From: Candidatus Raymondbacteria bacterium RIFOXYA2_FULL_49_16 | GTDB taxonomy: Bacteria > Fibrobacterota > OXYB2-FULL-49-7 > XYB2-FULL-49-35 | Direction of reading: 5' to 3' | Assembly (NCBI GenBank): GCA_001789205.1 | Contig: MFYT01000015.1 | Coordinates: 29,866 to 93,865, forward strand | DNA length: 64,000 bases | In this document: in pieces, positions 1 through 9,929 of the stretch | Position numbering within the stretch: the first letter of the stretch is position 1 | Layout of the letters: the number at the start of each line of letters is the position of its first letter | Program-made: the position numbers and the translations under genes | Notes under the pieces: model-generated | The model's input: the letters and a program-made list of their open reading frames with translations, nothing else | What the model was told of the DNA's origin: nothing | Databases searched by the model: none

Positions 1-1
1 G

Positions 2-166
2 CGGCAGAACCACTGTACCGAGAAGGCCCTAAAATATATTGCGCAGGGCAAGATAAAACCCGGCTATATGGTCACCCACAGGTTTGCCTTTAAAGACGCT
101 CAAAAGGGATTTGATTTTGTCGATGGCTACAAAGACGGTGTTGTCAAAGCAATGATTTTGTTCTAG
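2..166 (+). CDS. C-terminal fragment of a protein, possibly a zinc-dependent (threonine/alcohol) dehydrogenase; 5' end outside window
   Basis: Open frame from the window edge: RQNHCTEKALKYIAQGKIKPGYMVTHRFAFKDAQKGFDFVDGYKDGVVKAMILF*, resembling MDR dehydrogenase C-termini. Confidence 0.55.
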   Translation, partial: RQNHCTEKALKYIAQGKIKPGYMVTHRFAFKDAQKGFDFVDGYKDGVVKAMILF

Positions 167-208
167 GAAAAGCGTCCAGGCTAACGATCGAGTTTCCAAA
201 CAACCGTA

Positions 209-1072
209 TCACATTTCTTTTCGTAAAGATCCTGAAAGAATGATATTCCGCCTGATGGAAGCCTCGACCGGCTGGCACGGTCCGCGGCCGCTGGTACTGT
301 CGATAACAAGACTGCCGTCTCCCATGAGAGAAATGTAACCATTGTCAAGGCACGTTTTTATATCAATGCCACCGGCCCATTGGCCGGAATGAAGCGCAAG
401 GGTCATGCTGGCCGGTTTTGTACGCGAAACAGTGACCGGATCAATATCAAAAAAGTACGCTGCTGCCTGATTTTCAGAAAGATTGAATACAAAGGAATTT
501 GTATCATTCTGATACACGAACAGACCGGTAATATGGATATTTCCTGCCTGGCCTGAAGCAAGACCGTGCTGTTCGTTTTGAAAATCAAGCTGTATTCCAC
601 TATACCGCGCTTCCGGGAGCCGCAGGGAGTCGGTCCCGGGTGCGCATGCACCGGTAAAAGCGTCAAAGATGAACGGTCCCTCCACAATGATTCCCGTTGA
701 ATCCGCTTGAAGTTGCAGGCCAGACGCCTGGACCAGTTGCGCGGGATTCTGCCCGCTATCAACAAGAAAATGGATGGCTTTGACAATGATCAGCGCGGTT
801 TCAGCCGTAAACATCAGGCCCGAAGAGTCTGCAAAACCCATGTTCTGCCGGCCGCTGTCTCCCATCACACCAGCGTGGTCGGCGGTTACGGTCTTATACA
901 GAACGTTTGGCGTTGTATCGATCACGATGGAAAGCGCGGCCAGGCCATTAGGATTGCCGGCGCCGGACCCGCCCGCGACATCAGAGGGGGGCGAGCCGGA
1001 ACATCCCTGCAGCATGATGCTGCAGGTAATGGCCATCGGCAGGAGCATACGGAAAAGAGGCTGTGCTTTCAT
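209..1072 (-). CDS. secreted lipoprotein of unknown function
   Basis: Signal peptide with lipobox (MLQGCSG); ATG overlaps the stop of the upstream TIGR02147-like gene. Confidence 0.7.
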   Translation of the reverse strand: MKAQPLFRMLLPMAITCSIMLQGCSGSPPSDVAGGSGAGNPNGLAALSIVIDTTPNVLYKTVTADHAGVMGDSGRQNMGFADSSGLMFTAETALIIVKAIHFLVDSGQNPAQLVQASGLQLQADSTGIIVEGPFIFDAFTGACAPGTDSLRLPEARYSGIQLDFQNEQHGLASGQAGNIHITGLFVYQNDTNSFVFNLSENQAAAYFFDIDPVTVSRTKPASMTLALHSGQWAGGIDIKTCLDNGYISLMGDGSLVIDSTSGRGPCQPVEASIRRNIILSGSLRKEM

Positions 1073-1914
1073 TGGCGGCGCTCCTTTGGGTCTCCCGTGA
1101 GCGGGAAAAGCTGCATATTGACCTGATACACCGTTTCAGCGTTGGCTTGCGTGTCTGCATAGGCGAGCAAATCCTTCCAGAAAGCTTCCATGCGTTGCTT
1201 GATCTCACCGTATGCTGATCTCGGGATTCCCAGGGTTACGGATCTGATGTCCCGCGAATCAGCGCTAAACCGTTCCAGGGATTCGCCCGCAAGGGCTATG
1301 ACGCGGCAATGGTAGTTTACCAGGGCCATTGAGACAACTTCCGAGGGTGTGCTGATTGCCGTCTTTGTCTGGATCCACCGGCCCTGCGTTTCGTCCCTGG
1401 AAATGAGGTTCAACCGCTCCAGAAGAGCAATGCCTTTGCGGACCTTGCTGACCGAGATCGCAGGCACTATCCTTCGGGACAGCCAGGCGGGATCGCCGGG
1501 ATATTCGCTGCTGGTGACGAGTTCCCTGATGACCGGCAAATACCAATGGGTGAAGTACTCGTACTGGCTCTTTTCGAGCACTTGAACTGAGCGGTATTCC
1601 CGTGTTGCGATCATACTGCGGAAAGCGCGGTCTTTTTCTTCATGCGTTTTTGCATGGTCGAATGCTGCCATTGTAATAAAATGTTCAGTCTCTTTTTTTG
1701 TAAGGCCAAGGGATTCGGCAAAGGCAAGAACCCCTTCGGACTGGATGTTGAGTTTGCGGTCCCTGATAAGCTGCAGAAAGTTGGGTGATGTGGAGCGGGC
1801 CATTTTTGCAAAGGAACGCAAAGAAAAGCGGCGCATAGACGACTTCATGAAATTGAATACATCGACCAGATAATGCCGGTAATCGATGTATGTGAAAATA
1901 TCCGGACGATCCAT
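1069..1914 (-). CDS. TIGR02147 family protein (DUF4423-like putative transcriptional regulator)
   Basis: N-terminus 'PDIFTYIDYRHYLVDVFNFMK...FSLRSFAKMARSTSPNFLQLIRDRKLNI' is typical of this Fibrobacter-enriched family. Confidence 0.8.
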   Translation of the reverse strand: MDRPDIFTYIDYRHYLVDVFNFMKSSMRRFSLRSFAKMARSTSPNFLQLIRDRKLNIQSEGVLAFAESLGLTKKETEHFITMAAFDHAKTHEEKDRAFRSMIATREYRSVQVLEKSQYEYFTHWYLPVIRELVTSSEYPGDPAWLSRRIVPAISVSKVRKGIALLERLNLISRDETQGRWIQTKTAISTPSEVVSMALVNYHCRVIALAGESLERFSADSRDIRSVTLGIPRSAYGEIKQRMEAFWKDLLAYADTQANAETVYQVNMQLFPLTGDPKERRQ

Positions 1915-2300
1915 TTGTATGAAATACTCAAAATTATCAAGAAAGTCAATGGTTATTATTCATTTTATCGCTTTATTACAGTGTGTTATAATAATAATTT
2001 TAAATTTTCTAACAATATTTTATTCATCGTTGATGATTTTTTCACCACTGTTTTACAAAGGTTGGTGAATAGTCCATCAATTGCCTTTGTCTTAGGCAAT
2101 GGCAACAGTTTTATATCTTATAATCAATGTCTTATCTATATTGATTGGTTTTGGCTTTGTTTTTGTTTTTGTAGATCGTTAGTGTATAAAAAAATAATAT
2201 AAAATAATAATTAATTTTTTTAAAATATTATATTATAGTGTGTTAAAATAGTATATTGAATAAAAAAGTGTCAGATAACATTTAACCAGGAAGGGTTTGT

Positions 2301-3536
2301 ATGCGGAACACACGAAAAGTATCTCTTTTAATGGTCTTAGCTATCGCTGCCAGCATCTGGGGCGCGCCACAACCCGATACCACCGGCGTTTTTACCGGAA
2401 CAGTGGCTGATTCTGCCACGGGAACTGCTCTGGCGGGGGCGCGTGTCATTTTAAGCAAATATCTTATAAGCGGCAGCATCCTCGATTCGGTGCGCACTGA
2501 TGCATCGGGCAACTATATATTTGATAGCGTTGTTACCGGACGGAACAATAAATATACCATCAGTATTAATTTGACTGGATATGCCGCAGCTTCTGCAACC
2601 TATCTCATGCTTACGGCAGGGCAAAGGGACACTGTTGATTTTCTTCTTGTGCCAGGCGATACCAGTGTGGTGCCTGTTGGGGATTCCGGCAGCATTGCGG
2701 GCGTGGTTGAAGATTCGCTCAGCAGCACAGCCCTGGAGAATGCGCTGGTACTACTCAGCCAGGGCACAGGTTATTCAGGCATTCTGATCGATTCAGCAAG
2801 GACCGGAAGCAATGGCAGATATTATTTCGACAGCCTGGCGTTTGGCATCAAATATACCGTAAGCGTCTCGGCTGCGGGATACATGCCCAAATCAAACGGG
2901 AGCATTATGCTGTCATCGTTAATACCCGCCGACACGATCGATTTTACCCTTGTGCAAATGGACACCTCCGATAGCTGGGTTGTAACAGGAGCCATAACAG
3001 CTGATTCAACAGGCGGCGCACCCATAGAGAGCGCCCAGGTTCTTTTTGTCCAGAGAACGGGAACGGAAAACAGGTATAGTGCCATAACCGGGATCGACGG
3101 GAATTATTCGCTTCTGGTCCCGGCTTTAGCGCTGACCTATACAGTCACTGTCTCGGGCAGCGGTTTTTTTACAAAGCAGACCCAGAGGCAGATTGCCGCT
3201 GATTCCTCGGACGTATCGATGTTCCTTGTGACCGATACGATTGCCACTCTGCCCGAAGGTGCTTCAGGGCCTGAAACAGCAAACCTCCTTTCCGTGTATC
3301 CCAATCCCTTCAATGGTTCCGCAACGGTTTCGTTTGCCACAAGCGGCATGCAGTCAATACATCTTGCCGTGTACGGCATTGATGGCAAACTGGTCACAAT
3401 GCTTGCTGATGGAACCCGGCAGCAGGGGCAGCATGTGGCTGTTTGGAACACTGCCAAGGTGCCCAGCGGTGTGTACTTTGTGCAGTACCGGTCAGGCAAT
3501 CAGACGGTGGTGCGGAAGTTGATGCTCAGGAAATAA
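2301..3536 (+). CDS. secreted protein with carboxypeptidase-regulatory-like repeats and T9SS type A C-terminal sorting domain
   Basis: Signal peptide; three 'G(T/V)V(A/E)DS.TG..L..A.V' repeats; C-terminal SVYPNPFNGSATVSF...GVYFVQYRSGNQTVVRKLMLRK. Confidence 0.8.
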   Translation: MRNTRKVSLLMVLAIAASIWGAPQPDTTGVFTGTVADSATGTALAGARVILSKYLISGSILDSVRTDASGNYIFDSVVTGRNNKYTISINLTGYAAASATYLMLTAGQRDTVDFLLVPGDTSVVPVGDSGSIAGVVEDSLSSTALENALVLLSQGTGYSGILIDSARTGSNGRYYFDSLAFGIKYTVSVSAAGYMPKSNGSIMLSSLIPADTIDFTLVQMDTSDSWVVTGAITADSTGGAPIESAQVLFVQRTGTENRYSAITGIDGNYSLLVPALALTYTVTVSGSGFFTKQTQRQIAADSSDVSMFLVTDTIATLPEGASGPETANLLSVYPNPFNGSATVSFATSGMQSIHLAVYGIDGKLVTMLADGTRQQGQHVAVWNTAKVPSGVYFVQYRSGNQTVVRKLMLRK

Positions 3537-3559
3537 AGAGAGAATAAGGATCAATCTAT

Positions 3560-3597
3560 AGCCCCGTGGGACCCGTGTGTCGCATGGGGCTCATTTT
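3560..3597 (+). terminator. putative intrinsic terminator downstream of the T9SS protein
   Basis: AGCCCCGTG...CGCATGGGGCT hairpin followed by TCATTTT. Confidence 0.4.
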
Positions 3598-3633
3598 GCT
3601 ACGGCACATTATAAGAGACCAGGAGGAGCACAT

Positions 3634-4449
3634 ATGAACGGAGAAACAAGACTTTCTGAATACAAAGCCGTGATTCTATGCGGCGGCCAGGGCACACGGA
3701 TCCGCGGCGTTGCCGAAGGCATTCCCAAACCCCTTATTGATATCGGCGGCAAGCCAATAGTATGGCATATCATGAAAATGTACTCTTTTTATGGGATCAG
3801 AAAATTCATCCTGTGCCTCGGATACCGGGGTGACACGATCATCGATTACTTCGAGAATTATCAAAGCCGGACGCATGATTTCACCATGACGATTAAGGAT
3901 AAGAACCACCGTTCGTTCAATGACGAGGTCAGAAAGGACAGGGATGTTGATGACTGGGAAATAACCTTTGCGCTGACAGGTGAAGACACAATGACCGGAG
4001 GCCGGATCCTCAGAATAAAAAAATATATCAAAGAAGGGCTCTTTTTCGCGACGTATGGCGACGGCCTTTCCGACGTGGATATCGGCAAATTGTTCAGTTT
4101 TCATCTGGAGGCCGGCGGGGTAGCCTCGCTCACCGGGGTTCATCTGCCCACAACCTTTGGCATTGTCGAATCAGAGGGCAATGGGAAGATCACTTCGTTT
4201 CGCGAAAAACCAGTATTACCCGGGCGCATCAATGGCGGTTTTTTCGTCTTTAACCAGCAGATATTTGACCATATTGACAATGATTCAACCGTACTCGAAG
4301 ACCTTCCCTTCAAGCGTCTTGTGCGAAGCCGCAGCATCTCCATGTTCCCATGGGACGGATTCTGGCACGGCATGGATACGTTCAAGGACTACCAGGAACT
4401 CAATAAAATATGGAACGAGAACAAGGCCCCCTGGAAACTGTGGTCATGA
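3634..4449 (+). CDS. rfbF: glucose-1-phosphate cytidylyltransferase
   Basis: VILCGGQGTRIRGVAEGIPKPLIDIGGKPIVWHIMKMYSFYGIRKFILCLGYRGD; start revised to ATG after AGGAGGA. Confidence 0.9.
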   Translation: MNGETRLSEYKAVILCGGQGTRIRGVAEGIPKPLIDIGGKPIVWHIMKMYSFYGIRKFILCLGYRGDTIIDYFENYQSRTHDFTMTIKDKNHRSFNDEVRKDRDVDDWEITFALTGEDTMTGGRILRIKKYIKEGLFFATYGDGLSDVDIGKLFSFHLEAGGVASLTGVHLPTTFGIVESEGNGKITSFREKPVLPGRINGGFFVFNQQIFDHIDNDSTVLEDLPFKRLVRSRSISMFPWDGFWHGMDTFKDYQELNKIWNENKAPWKLWS

Positions 4450-4480
4450 CAATTTGCAAAGTCAGCGCGAGGGAAACAGC

Positions 4481-5578
4481 ATGAGTCAACTTTTCAATGG
4501 CATCTATGACGGAAAAAAGGTGCTTGTCACCGGCCATACTGGGTTCAAGGGTTCCTGGCTTTGTTTCTGGCTCGAGAAAATGGGAGCGCAAGTCATGGGA
4601 TATTCTCTCCCGCCTCCGACCGAACCGGCCCACTTTAATTGTCTGGACCTGCATACCGGATCTACTATCGGCGATCTTCGCGATGCAATTCTTTTATCAA
4701 AGGTTATCTGTGCATTTCAACCCGAAATCGTGTTTCATCTGGCCGCGCAACCGATTGTGCGCACCTCATACGCTGATCCGGTGGGGACATACGCATCGAA
4801 TGTCATTGGGACGCTGCATGTGTGCGAGGCGTGCCGTGCCTGTCCATCAGTGCGCGCACTCGTTGCTATTACCACGGACAAGGTCTACGTCAACCGGGAA
4901 TGGTGGTGGGGATACCGGGAAATCGATCCCCTGGGCGGATTTGACCCCTACAGCTCGTCAAAGGCGTGCGCGGACATCCTGCTTGGTAGCTATCGCGACT
5001 CTTTTTTTAATCGTGCGGCATACGGTTCCTCGCATCATGTGCTTCTTGCGGTGGCGCGGGCGGGAAATGTCATCGGCGGCGGCGACTGGGCAAAAGACCG
5101 CCTGGTTCCCGATGCTGCGCGGGCCGCAGGCTGCGGCCAACCATTGGTCATCCGCAATCCCCGTGCTACCCGTCCCTGGCAGCACGTTCTCGAATGCTTG
5201 AGCGGTTACCTGCTTCTGTGCCAGAAACTGCTTGAGGCTAAGAGCGAGTGCGCCACAGCATTCAATTTCGGGCCGCCTGCGGACGATGTTCTGCCCGTTG
5301 AAGAGGTGATCAGGCACCTGAGGATCCATTGGCCTTCGGTAACGTACCAGGTCGAATCCAGCGGACAACAGCCGCACGAAGCCCGGACCCTTACGCTCGA
5401 CTGCGCCAAAGCCCGGAGTATATTAGGCTGGGTGCCGGTCTGGACCTTTGACAGGGCGCTTGAACAGACCGCGTTATGGTACCGTTCTTATTACGAAAAA
5501 AACAATGTCAATACCCAGAAAGATCTTGCTCTGTATATTGAAGATGCAAAGAAAAAGGGGGCGGTATGGGCACAGTAG
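4481..5578 (+). CDS. rfbG: CDP-glucose 4,6-dehydratase
   Basis: KKVLVTGHTGFKGSWLCFWLEKMGAQVMGYSLPPPT; TTDKVY; adjacent to rfbF. Confidence 0.9.
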   Translation: MSQLFNGIYDGKKVLVTGHTGFKGSWLCFWLEKMGAQVMGYSLPPPTEPAHFNCLDLHTGSTIGDLRDAILLSKVICAFQPEIVFHLAAQPIVRTSYADPVGTYASNVIGTLHVCEACRACPSVRALVAITTDKVYVNREWWWGYREIDPLGGFDPYSSSKACADILLGSYRDSFFNRAAYGSSHHVLLAVARAGNVIGGGDWAKDRLVPDAARAAGCGQPLVIRNPRATRPWQHVLECLSGYLLLCQKLLEAKSECATAFNFGPPADDVLPVEEVIRHLRIHWPSVTYQVESSGQQPHEARTLTLDCAKARSILGWVPVWTFDRALEQTALWYRSYYEKNNVNTQKDLALYIEDAKKKGAVWAQ

Positions 5579-6501
5579 TTCTGGTGACCGGTGCGAACGG
5601 CTTTGTGGGGCGGCATCTGATACCTGCGCTGCTGCAGGAATCAAATCTGGAAGTTTTTGCCACGGATATTCATGATTCACTGATTGCAGAGACGGACACA
5701 ATGTCGTCTGTAATGTACCTGAAAGGGGATTTGTCAGACCGCGTGTTTGTAAACCGTCTTCACCAAGACCGTCCTTTCGATTGTGTAATCCATTTGGCTG
5801 CTGTGCTGTCTCAGGCCACTGATATGAATACGTATTTCGCGATAATGAATTCTAATATTCAAGCAACATTCCTCCTGTTGGAGGCAGCGAAAAACAACAA
5901 AGCGCGTTTCATTTTTCCTTCAACTGCCCTGGTGTACGGGAATCAGAAAGGGCCTTTTCGCGAGGACATGCTCACCAATCCAGGGGACTTTTACGCCCTC
6001 TCAAAGCTCATGTGCGAGCAATTGATCAGGTTCTACGGGAATAAATACAACGTACCCTCAGTGATTTTCCGGATCGGCATCCTGTACGGACTTTCACAAA
6101 CCGGTCAAATGTTCATTCCGTCGCTGATCTCGGCCCTTCTGGCCGGCAGGGACTTTCCCATGACCAAGGGCGAACAGACGCGTGACTTTGTTTTTATCGA
6201 GGATTTTATTCTGGCTGTTAAGACCGTCCTTGGGCACAATGAGTTGTCAGGGATATTCAATATCGGCACGGGAAACGCACCCACCCTGAAAGAGGCGGCC
6301 CAGATCGCGGAAAGGGTCGCGAACGCGTACGGAGTGATCAAACTTGGTGCAGTACCCTACCGTGAAAAAGAATCATGGGAATATTGTCTGAACAGCACCA
6401 AGGCATTACGGGAATTGAAATGGCAGGCCAGCACCAGTCTGGAACAGGGCTTGGCTAAAACCATCGCTTTCAGGCAAAAAGGGCAGAGTGCGCATGCATA
6501 G
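5566..6501 (+). CDS. NAD-dependent epimerase/dehydratase (extended SDR)
   Basis: VLVTGANGFVGRHLIPALL; FPSTALVYG; YALSKLMCEQ. Confidence 0.85.
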   Translation: MGTVVLVTGANGFVGRHLIPALLQESNLEVFATDIHDSLIAETDTMSSVMYLKGDLSDRVFVNRLHQDRPFDCVIHLAAVLSQATDMNTYFAIMNSNIQATFLLLEAAKNNKARFIFPSTALVYGNQKGPFREDMLTNPGDFYALSKLMCEQLIRFYGNKYNVPSVIFRIGILYGLSQTGQMFIPSLISALLAGRDFPMTKGEQTRDFVFIEDFILAVKTVLGHNELSGIFNIGTGNAPTLKEAAQIAERVANAYGVIKLGAVPYREKESWEYCLNSTKALRELKWQASTSLEQGLAKTIAFRQKGQSAHA

Positions 6502-7339
6502 GATGGCGCTGGTTCTGTTCTTCTGGTCATGCGTGCTGTTTGCCGCAGGCGCGGACCAGACTTCCTGCGTAAGAAAAGCAGAGGAAGCCATACGCATCAA
6601 CAACTGTGAAGGTGCGCTCCTGATTCTCGCCGCATGCAGCCAGGACTCCAGCGTTGTACTGCTCAAGGGCCGCGCTTTCCATGCATTGTTCAACGCTGAT
6701 TCAGCCATTAAATATCTTGGCATGTCCGATAACGGGTACTCGACCGCAGATGACGTACTCCTGGCTCTTGCCGAATCGATGCTCTGGAAGAAGAATTTCA
6801 AAGGGGCGGAAAAACATTTCGGCCGCGTTAAAAACAGAAGGACCGTGAATTTCCTGAAAATAGCGGGCATGTATCTGGAAATGCGGGGGAAGCTCCCCGA
6901 AGCTGTAGCCCTGTACGACAGCCTCATGATGGTTGACAAACAAATGTGGACAGGCGCCATGCGCAAGGCGCAGGTTTTATCATGGATGAAGCATTTCGAG
7001 GAAGCCACTATTTTATTCTCGCAGGTTGCGGCAAATACTGCCGCGCCCCAGGACGTGCGCATGTCGGCAGTGATCAGACGGGCCGAGGTCCGTTCGTGGC
7101 AAAGCGACTTCAGCGCGGCACGGCACGATTTGGACAGTCTTATCGAGGTGAATACGCGCACGGTTTTGCGCTCTCCGATCCTGGATCGCACCAAAGAGGC
7201 GCTCCAGCTTAAAGGCCTTGTCCTTGAATGGGAAGGAAAATATCAGGATGCCAAGGCAGCCTATAAAAATATCCTGCTCCTAGATCCGAATGATAAACGC
7301 GCAAAACTCAGCCTGGAAAAGCTTTTATGGGTCAAATGA
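6488..7339 (+). CDS. tetratricopeptide repeat protein
   Basis: Signal peptide and TPR-like repeats (AVALYDSLMMVDKQMWTGAMRKAQVLSWMKHFEEA). Confidence 0.6.
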   Translation: MRMHRMALVLFFWSCVLFAAGADQTSCVRKAEEAIRINNCEGALLILAACSQDSSVVLLKGRAFHALFNADSAIKYLGMSDNGYSTADDVLLALAESMLWKKNFKGAEKHFGRVKNRRTVNFLKIAGMYLEMRGKLPEAVALYDSLMMVDKQMWTGAMRKAQVLSWMKHFEEATILFSQVAANTAAPQDVRMSAVIRRAEVRSWQSDFSAARHDLDSLIEVNTRTVLRSPILDRTKEALQLKGLVLEWEGKYQDAKAAYKNILLLDPNDKRAKLSLEKLLWVK

Positions 7340-8859
7340 CCCGGGGTTCTACCATATGCGATATGGGTACAACCACTGTGCAGGTGCGCCTGCGCGACCG
7401 GATCCTGCTTGTTATTCTGGTGATCGCAGGAATAGAATCAGCGCTGTATTACGCTGATTACTGGTTTCTGGGAGGGCATAGGAAGAACATCATCCTGTTC
7501 ATCATTCTTAGCTATGCGATATTCCGCGGGGTTGGCCGTTCCATTGTTAGCTGGATCTTCTTTCAATTCGTAAACATTCCTGTCTTCAGGCAGGCGCCAA
7601 CGGGGTTGTCGGTCGATATCATGACAACAGCCATGCCGGGAGAACCGTATTCCATGTTCGAGGCCACGCTTCGCGCCATTCAAAATATCACCTATCCCCA
7701 CAGCACCTTTCTTCTTGATGGCGGGAACGACCCTGCTTTGAAAGCCTTGTGCGGCGGTCTGGGCATTACCCATGTTAATTGTCAAGGTGTGGGCGGTGCA
7801 AAGGCGGGAAAAATAAACCACTGCCTCACACAATACGCGCAGGGCGAGTATGTCCTTATCCTGGATCCCGATCATATTCCGAAACCGGATTTTCTGGACC
7901 GTGCCCTGCCCTGTTTCACGGATGACAAGGTTGGATTCGTGCAGGTGGTCCAGGCCTACTATAATCAGGAGAGAACCGTTGTTGCGCACGCTGCCGCAGA
8001 ACAGACATTCGGGTTTTACGGCCCCCTCATGATGGCGCTTGATGGCCTGGGAATGTCCATTGCGATCGGTGCGAACTGTCTGTTCCGGAGGGCCGCGCTC
8101 GATTCCATCGGTGGCCATGCGGTTGACCTTGCCGAGGACGCGTGCACTTCCATGCGCGTTCACGCTGCAGGATGGAAAAGCCGGTATCTTCCGTACCGCG
8201 CCTCCTGCGGCCTGGTCCCCGAAGACCTGCAGACATTTTTCAAGCAGCAATTGAAATGGGCAACGGGCATGTTCAACCTGTTCTTTCACGAATATCCCCG
8301 GCTGTTTCAAAAATTCAATATACAGGAAAAGGTATACTATTTTTTTGCAGGCAGCTTTTACCTGAACGGTTTTGCCGCGTTCCTAACCATAATAACGCCC
8401 ATTTTGTTCCTCTTTTTCCAGGTGTATGCCGTTGAAATGCCGCTGAGCGGTTTTTTTCTGCATATTGCCCCGTATATCCTGTTCTCGTTCATTATCAATC
8501 TGTTTGTGCAACGCTGGTATTCTGATAAAGGTGAGCACGGGTTTCCCTGGCGCTCCATGTTCCTTGAGAAAGGCACGTGGCATATTTACACGATCAGCTT
8601 ATTCTATGCCCTGGCAGGCAGGAAAGTTCCCTATCTGCCCACGCCAAAGACCGGGGCGCACCGGACAAGCCTGTCGCTTCTGATTCCGCATATGGCAGCC
8701 GTCGTTTTGTCCCTGGCGGCAATTGCATACCCGTTCATGTATTATCATCGGATAGACCACGGCACCCAGCTCATGATGGCGTTCGCGCTCATGAATGCAA
8801 TTTCGCTGACACCAGTGATTGTGTGGGGGCTTCGCGGCCATTTGGAGCGTGCTCAATGA
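7327..8859 (+). CDS. membrane glycosyltransferase family 2 (cellulose synthase/BcsA-like)
   Basis: D,D,D,QxxRW-like motifs: LDPDHIPKPDFL, EDACTSMRVHAAGW, QQLKWATGMFNLFF; several TM helices. Confidence 0.85.
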   Translation: MGQMTRGSTICDMGTTTVQVRLRDRILLVILVIAGIESALYYADYWFLGGHRKNIILFIILSYAIFRGVGRSIVSWIFFQFVNIPVFRQAPTGLSVDIMTTAMPGEPYSMFEATLRAIQNITYPHSTFLLDGGNDPALKALCGGLGITHVNCQGVGGAKAGKINHCLTQYAQGEYVLILDPDHIPKPDFLDRALPCFTDDKVGFVQVVQAYYNQERTVVAHAAAEQTFGFYGPLMMALDGLGMSIAIGANCLFRRAALDSIGGHAVDLAEDACTSMRVHAAGWKSRYLPYRASCGLVPEDLQTFFKQQLKWATGMFNLFFHEYPRLFQKFNIQEKVYYFFAGSFYLNGFAAFLTIITPILFLFFQVYAVEMPLSGFFLHIAPYILFSFIINLFVQRWYSDKGEHGFPWRSMFLEKGTWHIYTISLFYALAGRKVPYLPTPKTGAHRTSLSLLIPHMAAVVLSLAAIAYPFMYYHRIDHGTQLMMAFALMNAISLTPVIVWGLRGHLERAQ

Positions 8860-9929
8860 AAACCTTAAAAGCCGTCTTTGTTGCGCTGGTTCTTGCTGCA
8901 ATGCTGGTTGCTTTGTATGTATCCGGAGTCAGGAATCTTGAAAAGCTGGGATTGGAGTTGTTCCACCAGGTGGTGACTAAAAATCTTGTCAAGGACCAGC
9001 AGGAATTGGCGGGTCTCACCCATTTCAGCCTGGGCCTGTACCGTCCGGAATTGCCATACCAGTTTGATAAGTTGTATATGATGCAGGAGAGTCTGGGTGT
9101 CAAGATGTCCATAGTATCATATTACCAGGCATGGGGCGACGGGCGGGAATTTGAATTCCAGGCAGACGTCAATGAGAACCTGGACAAGGGCGGTTTTGTC
9201 CCTCTGATAACTTGGGAGCCCTGGGTGTCTGCCTTCAAACAATACTCGGGTCAGAAACCTGATTCTTCCCTCGCCATCATCGCGCAAGGCGCCTTTGACG
9301 GGTATGTTCGCGCCTGGGCGCGCGCGGCTGTTGTGTATGGCAGGCCGTTTTTCCTCAGGATTGGCCACGAGATGTCCAATCCCTGGTATTCCTGGAGCGT
9401 GACCTATGGAAACAGCCCGGAAACATACAAGGCGTTCTGGAAGCGCGTGCACCGGATCTTCCGGGAGGAAGGTGCGCGCAATGTGGCGTTTGTATGGAAT
9501 CCCTATACTCCGCAGGACACTGCCTGTTATCCCGGGAACGACTATGTTGACTGGATAGGGCTCGATATATTCAACTTCGGCTCCTTGTCCGAAGAAGGTT
9601 TCTGGATGGATTTCTATACCGTGACCAAGATCCTCTACGACGCTGTAAAGGGATATGAAAAACCGATCATCGTTGCCGAGGCCGGGTGTGCGGCAAGCGG
9701 CGGTAACAAGAACAACTGGTACCGGGACATGTTTCATTCTCTGGCCGTAGGCAATTTCCCTGCCATTAAAGGCCTGGTGTTGTTTGACACGCCAATAGGT
9801 GTTACGCCGACAGGCATTCCGGTCGACCTGGGCATATCTTCGGACAGTACCGTGTACTCGGCGTTGGACAGGAAAAATATGGTGCAAAAACTGAATATCA
9901 CAACGAATAAAAAAGGAGAACTCCCATGA
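8856..9929 (+). CDS. glycoside hydrolase family 26-like (beta-mannanase-like) protein
   Basis: FLRIGHEMSNPWYSWSVTYGNSPETYKAFWKRVHRIFREEGARNVAFVWNPY; PIIVAEAGCA; start revised to ATG 8856. Confidence 0.75.
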   Translation: MKTLKAVFVALVLAAMLVALYVSGVRNLEKLGLELFHQVVTKNLVKDQQELAGLTHFSLGLYRPELPYQFDKLYMMQESLGVKMSIVSYYQAWGDGREFEFQADVNENLDKGGFVPLITWEPWVSAFKQYSGQKPDSSLAIIAQGAFDGYVRAWARAAVVYGRPFFLRIGHEMSNPWYSWSVTYGNSPETYKAFWKRVHRIFREEGARNVAFVWNPYTPQDTACYPGNDYVDWIGLDIFNFGSLSEEGFWMDFYTVTKILYDAVKGYEKPIIVAEAGCAASGGNKNNWYRDMFHSLAVGNFPAIKGLVLFDTPIGVTPTGIPVDLGISSDSTVYSALDRKNMVQKLNITTNKKGELP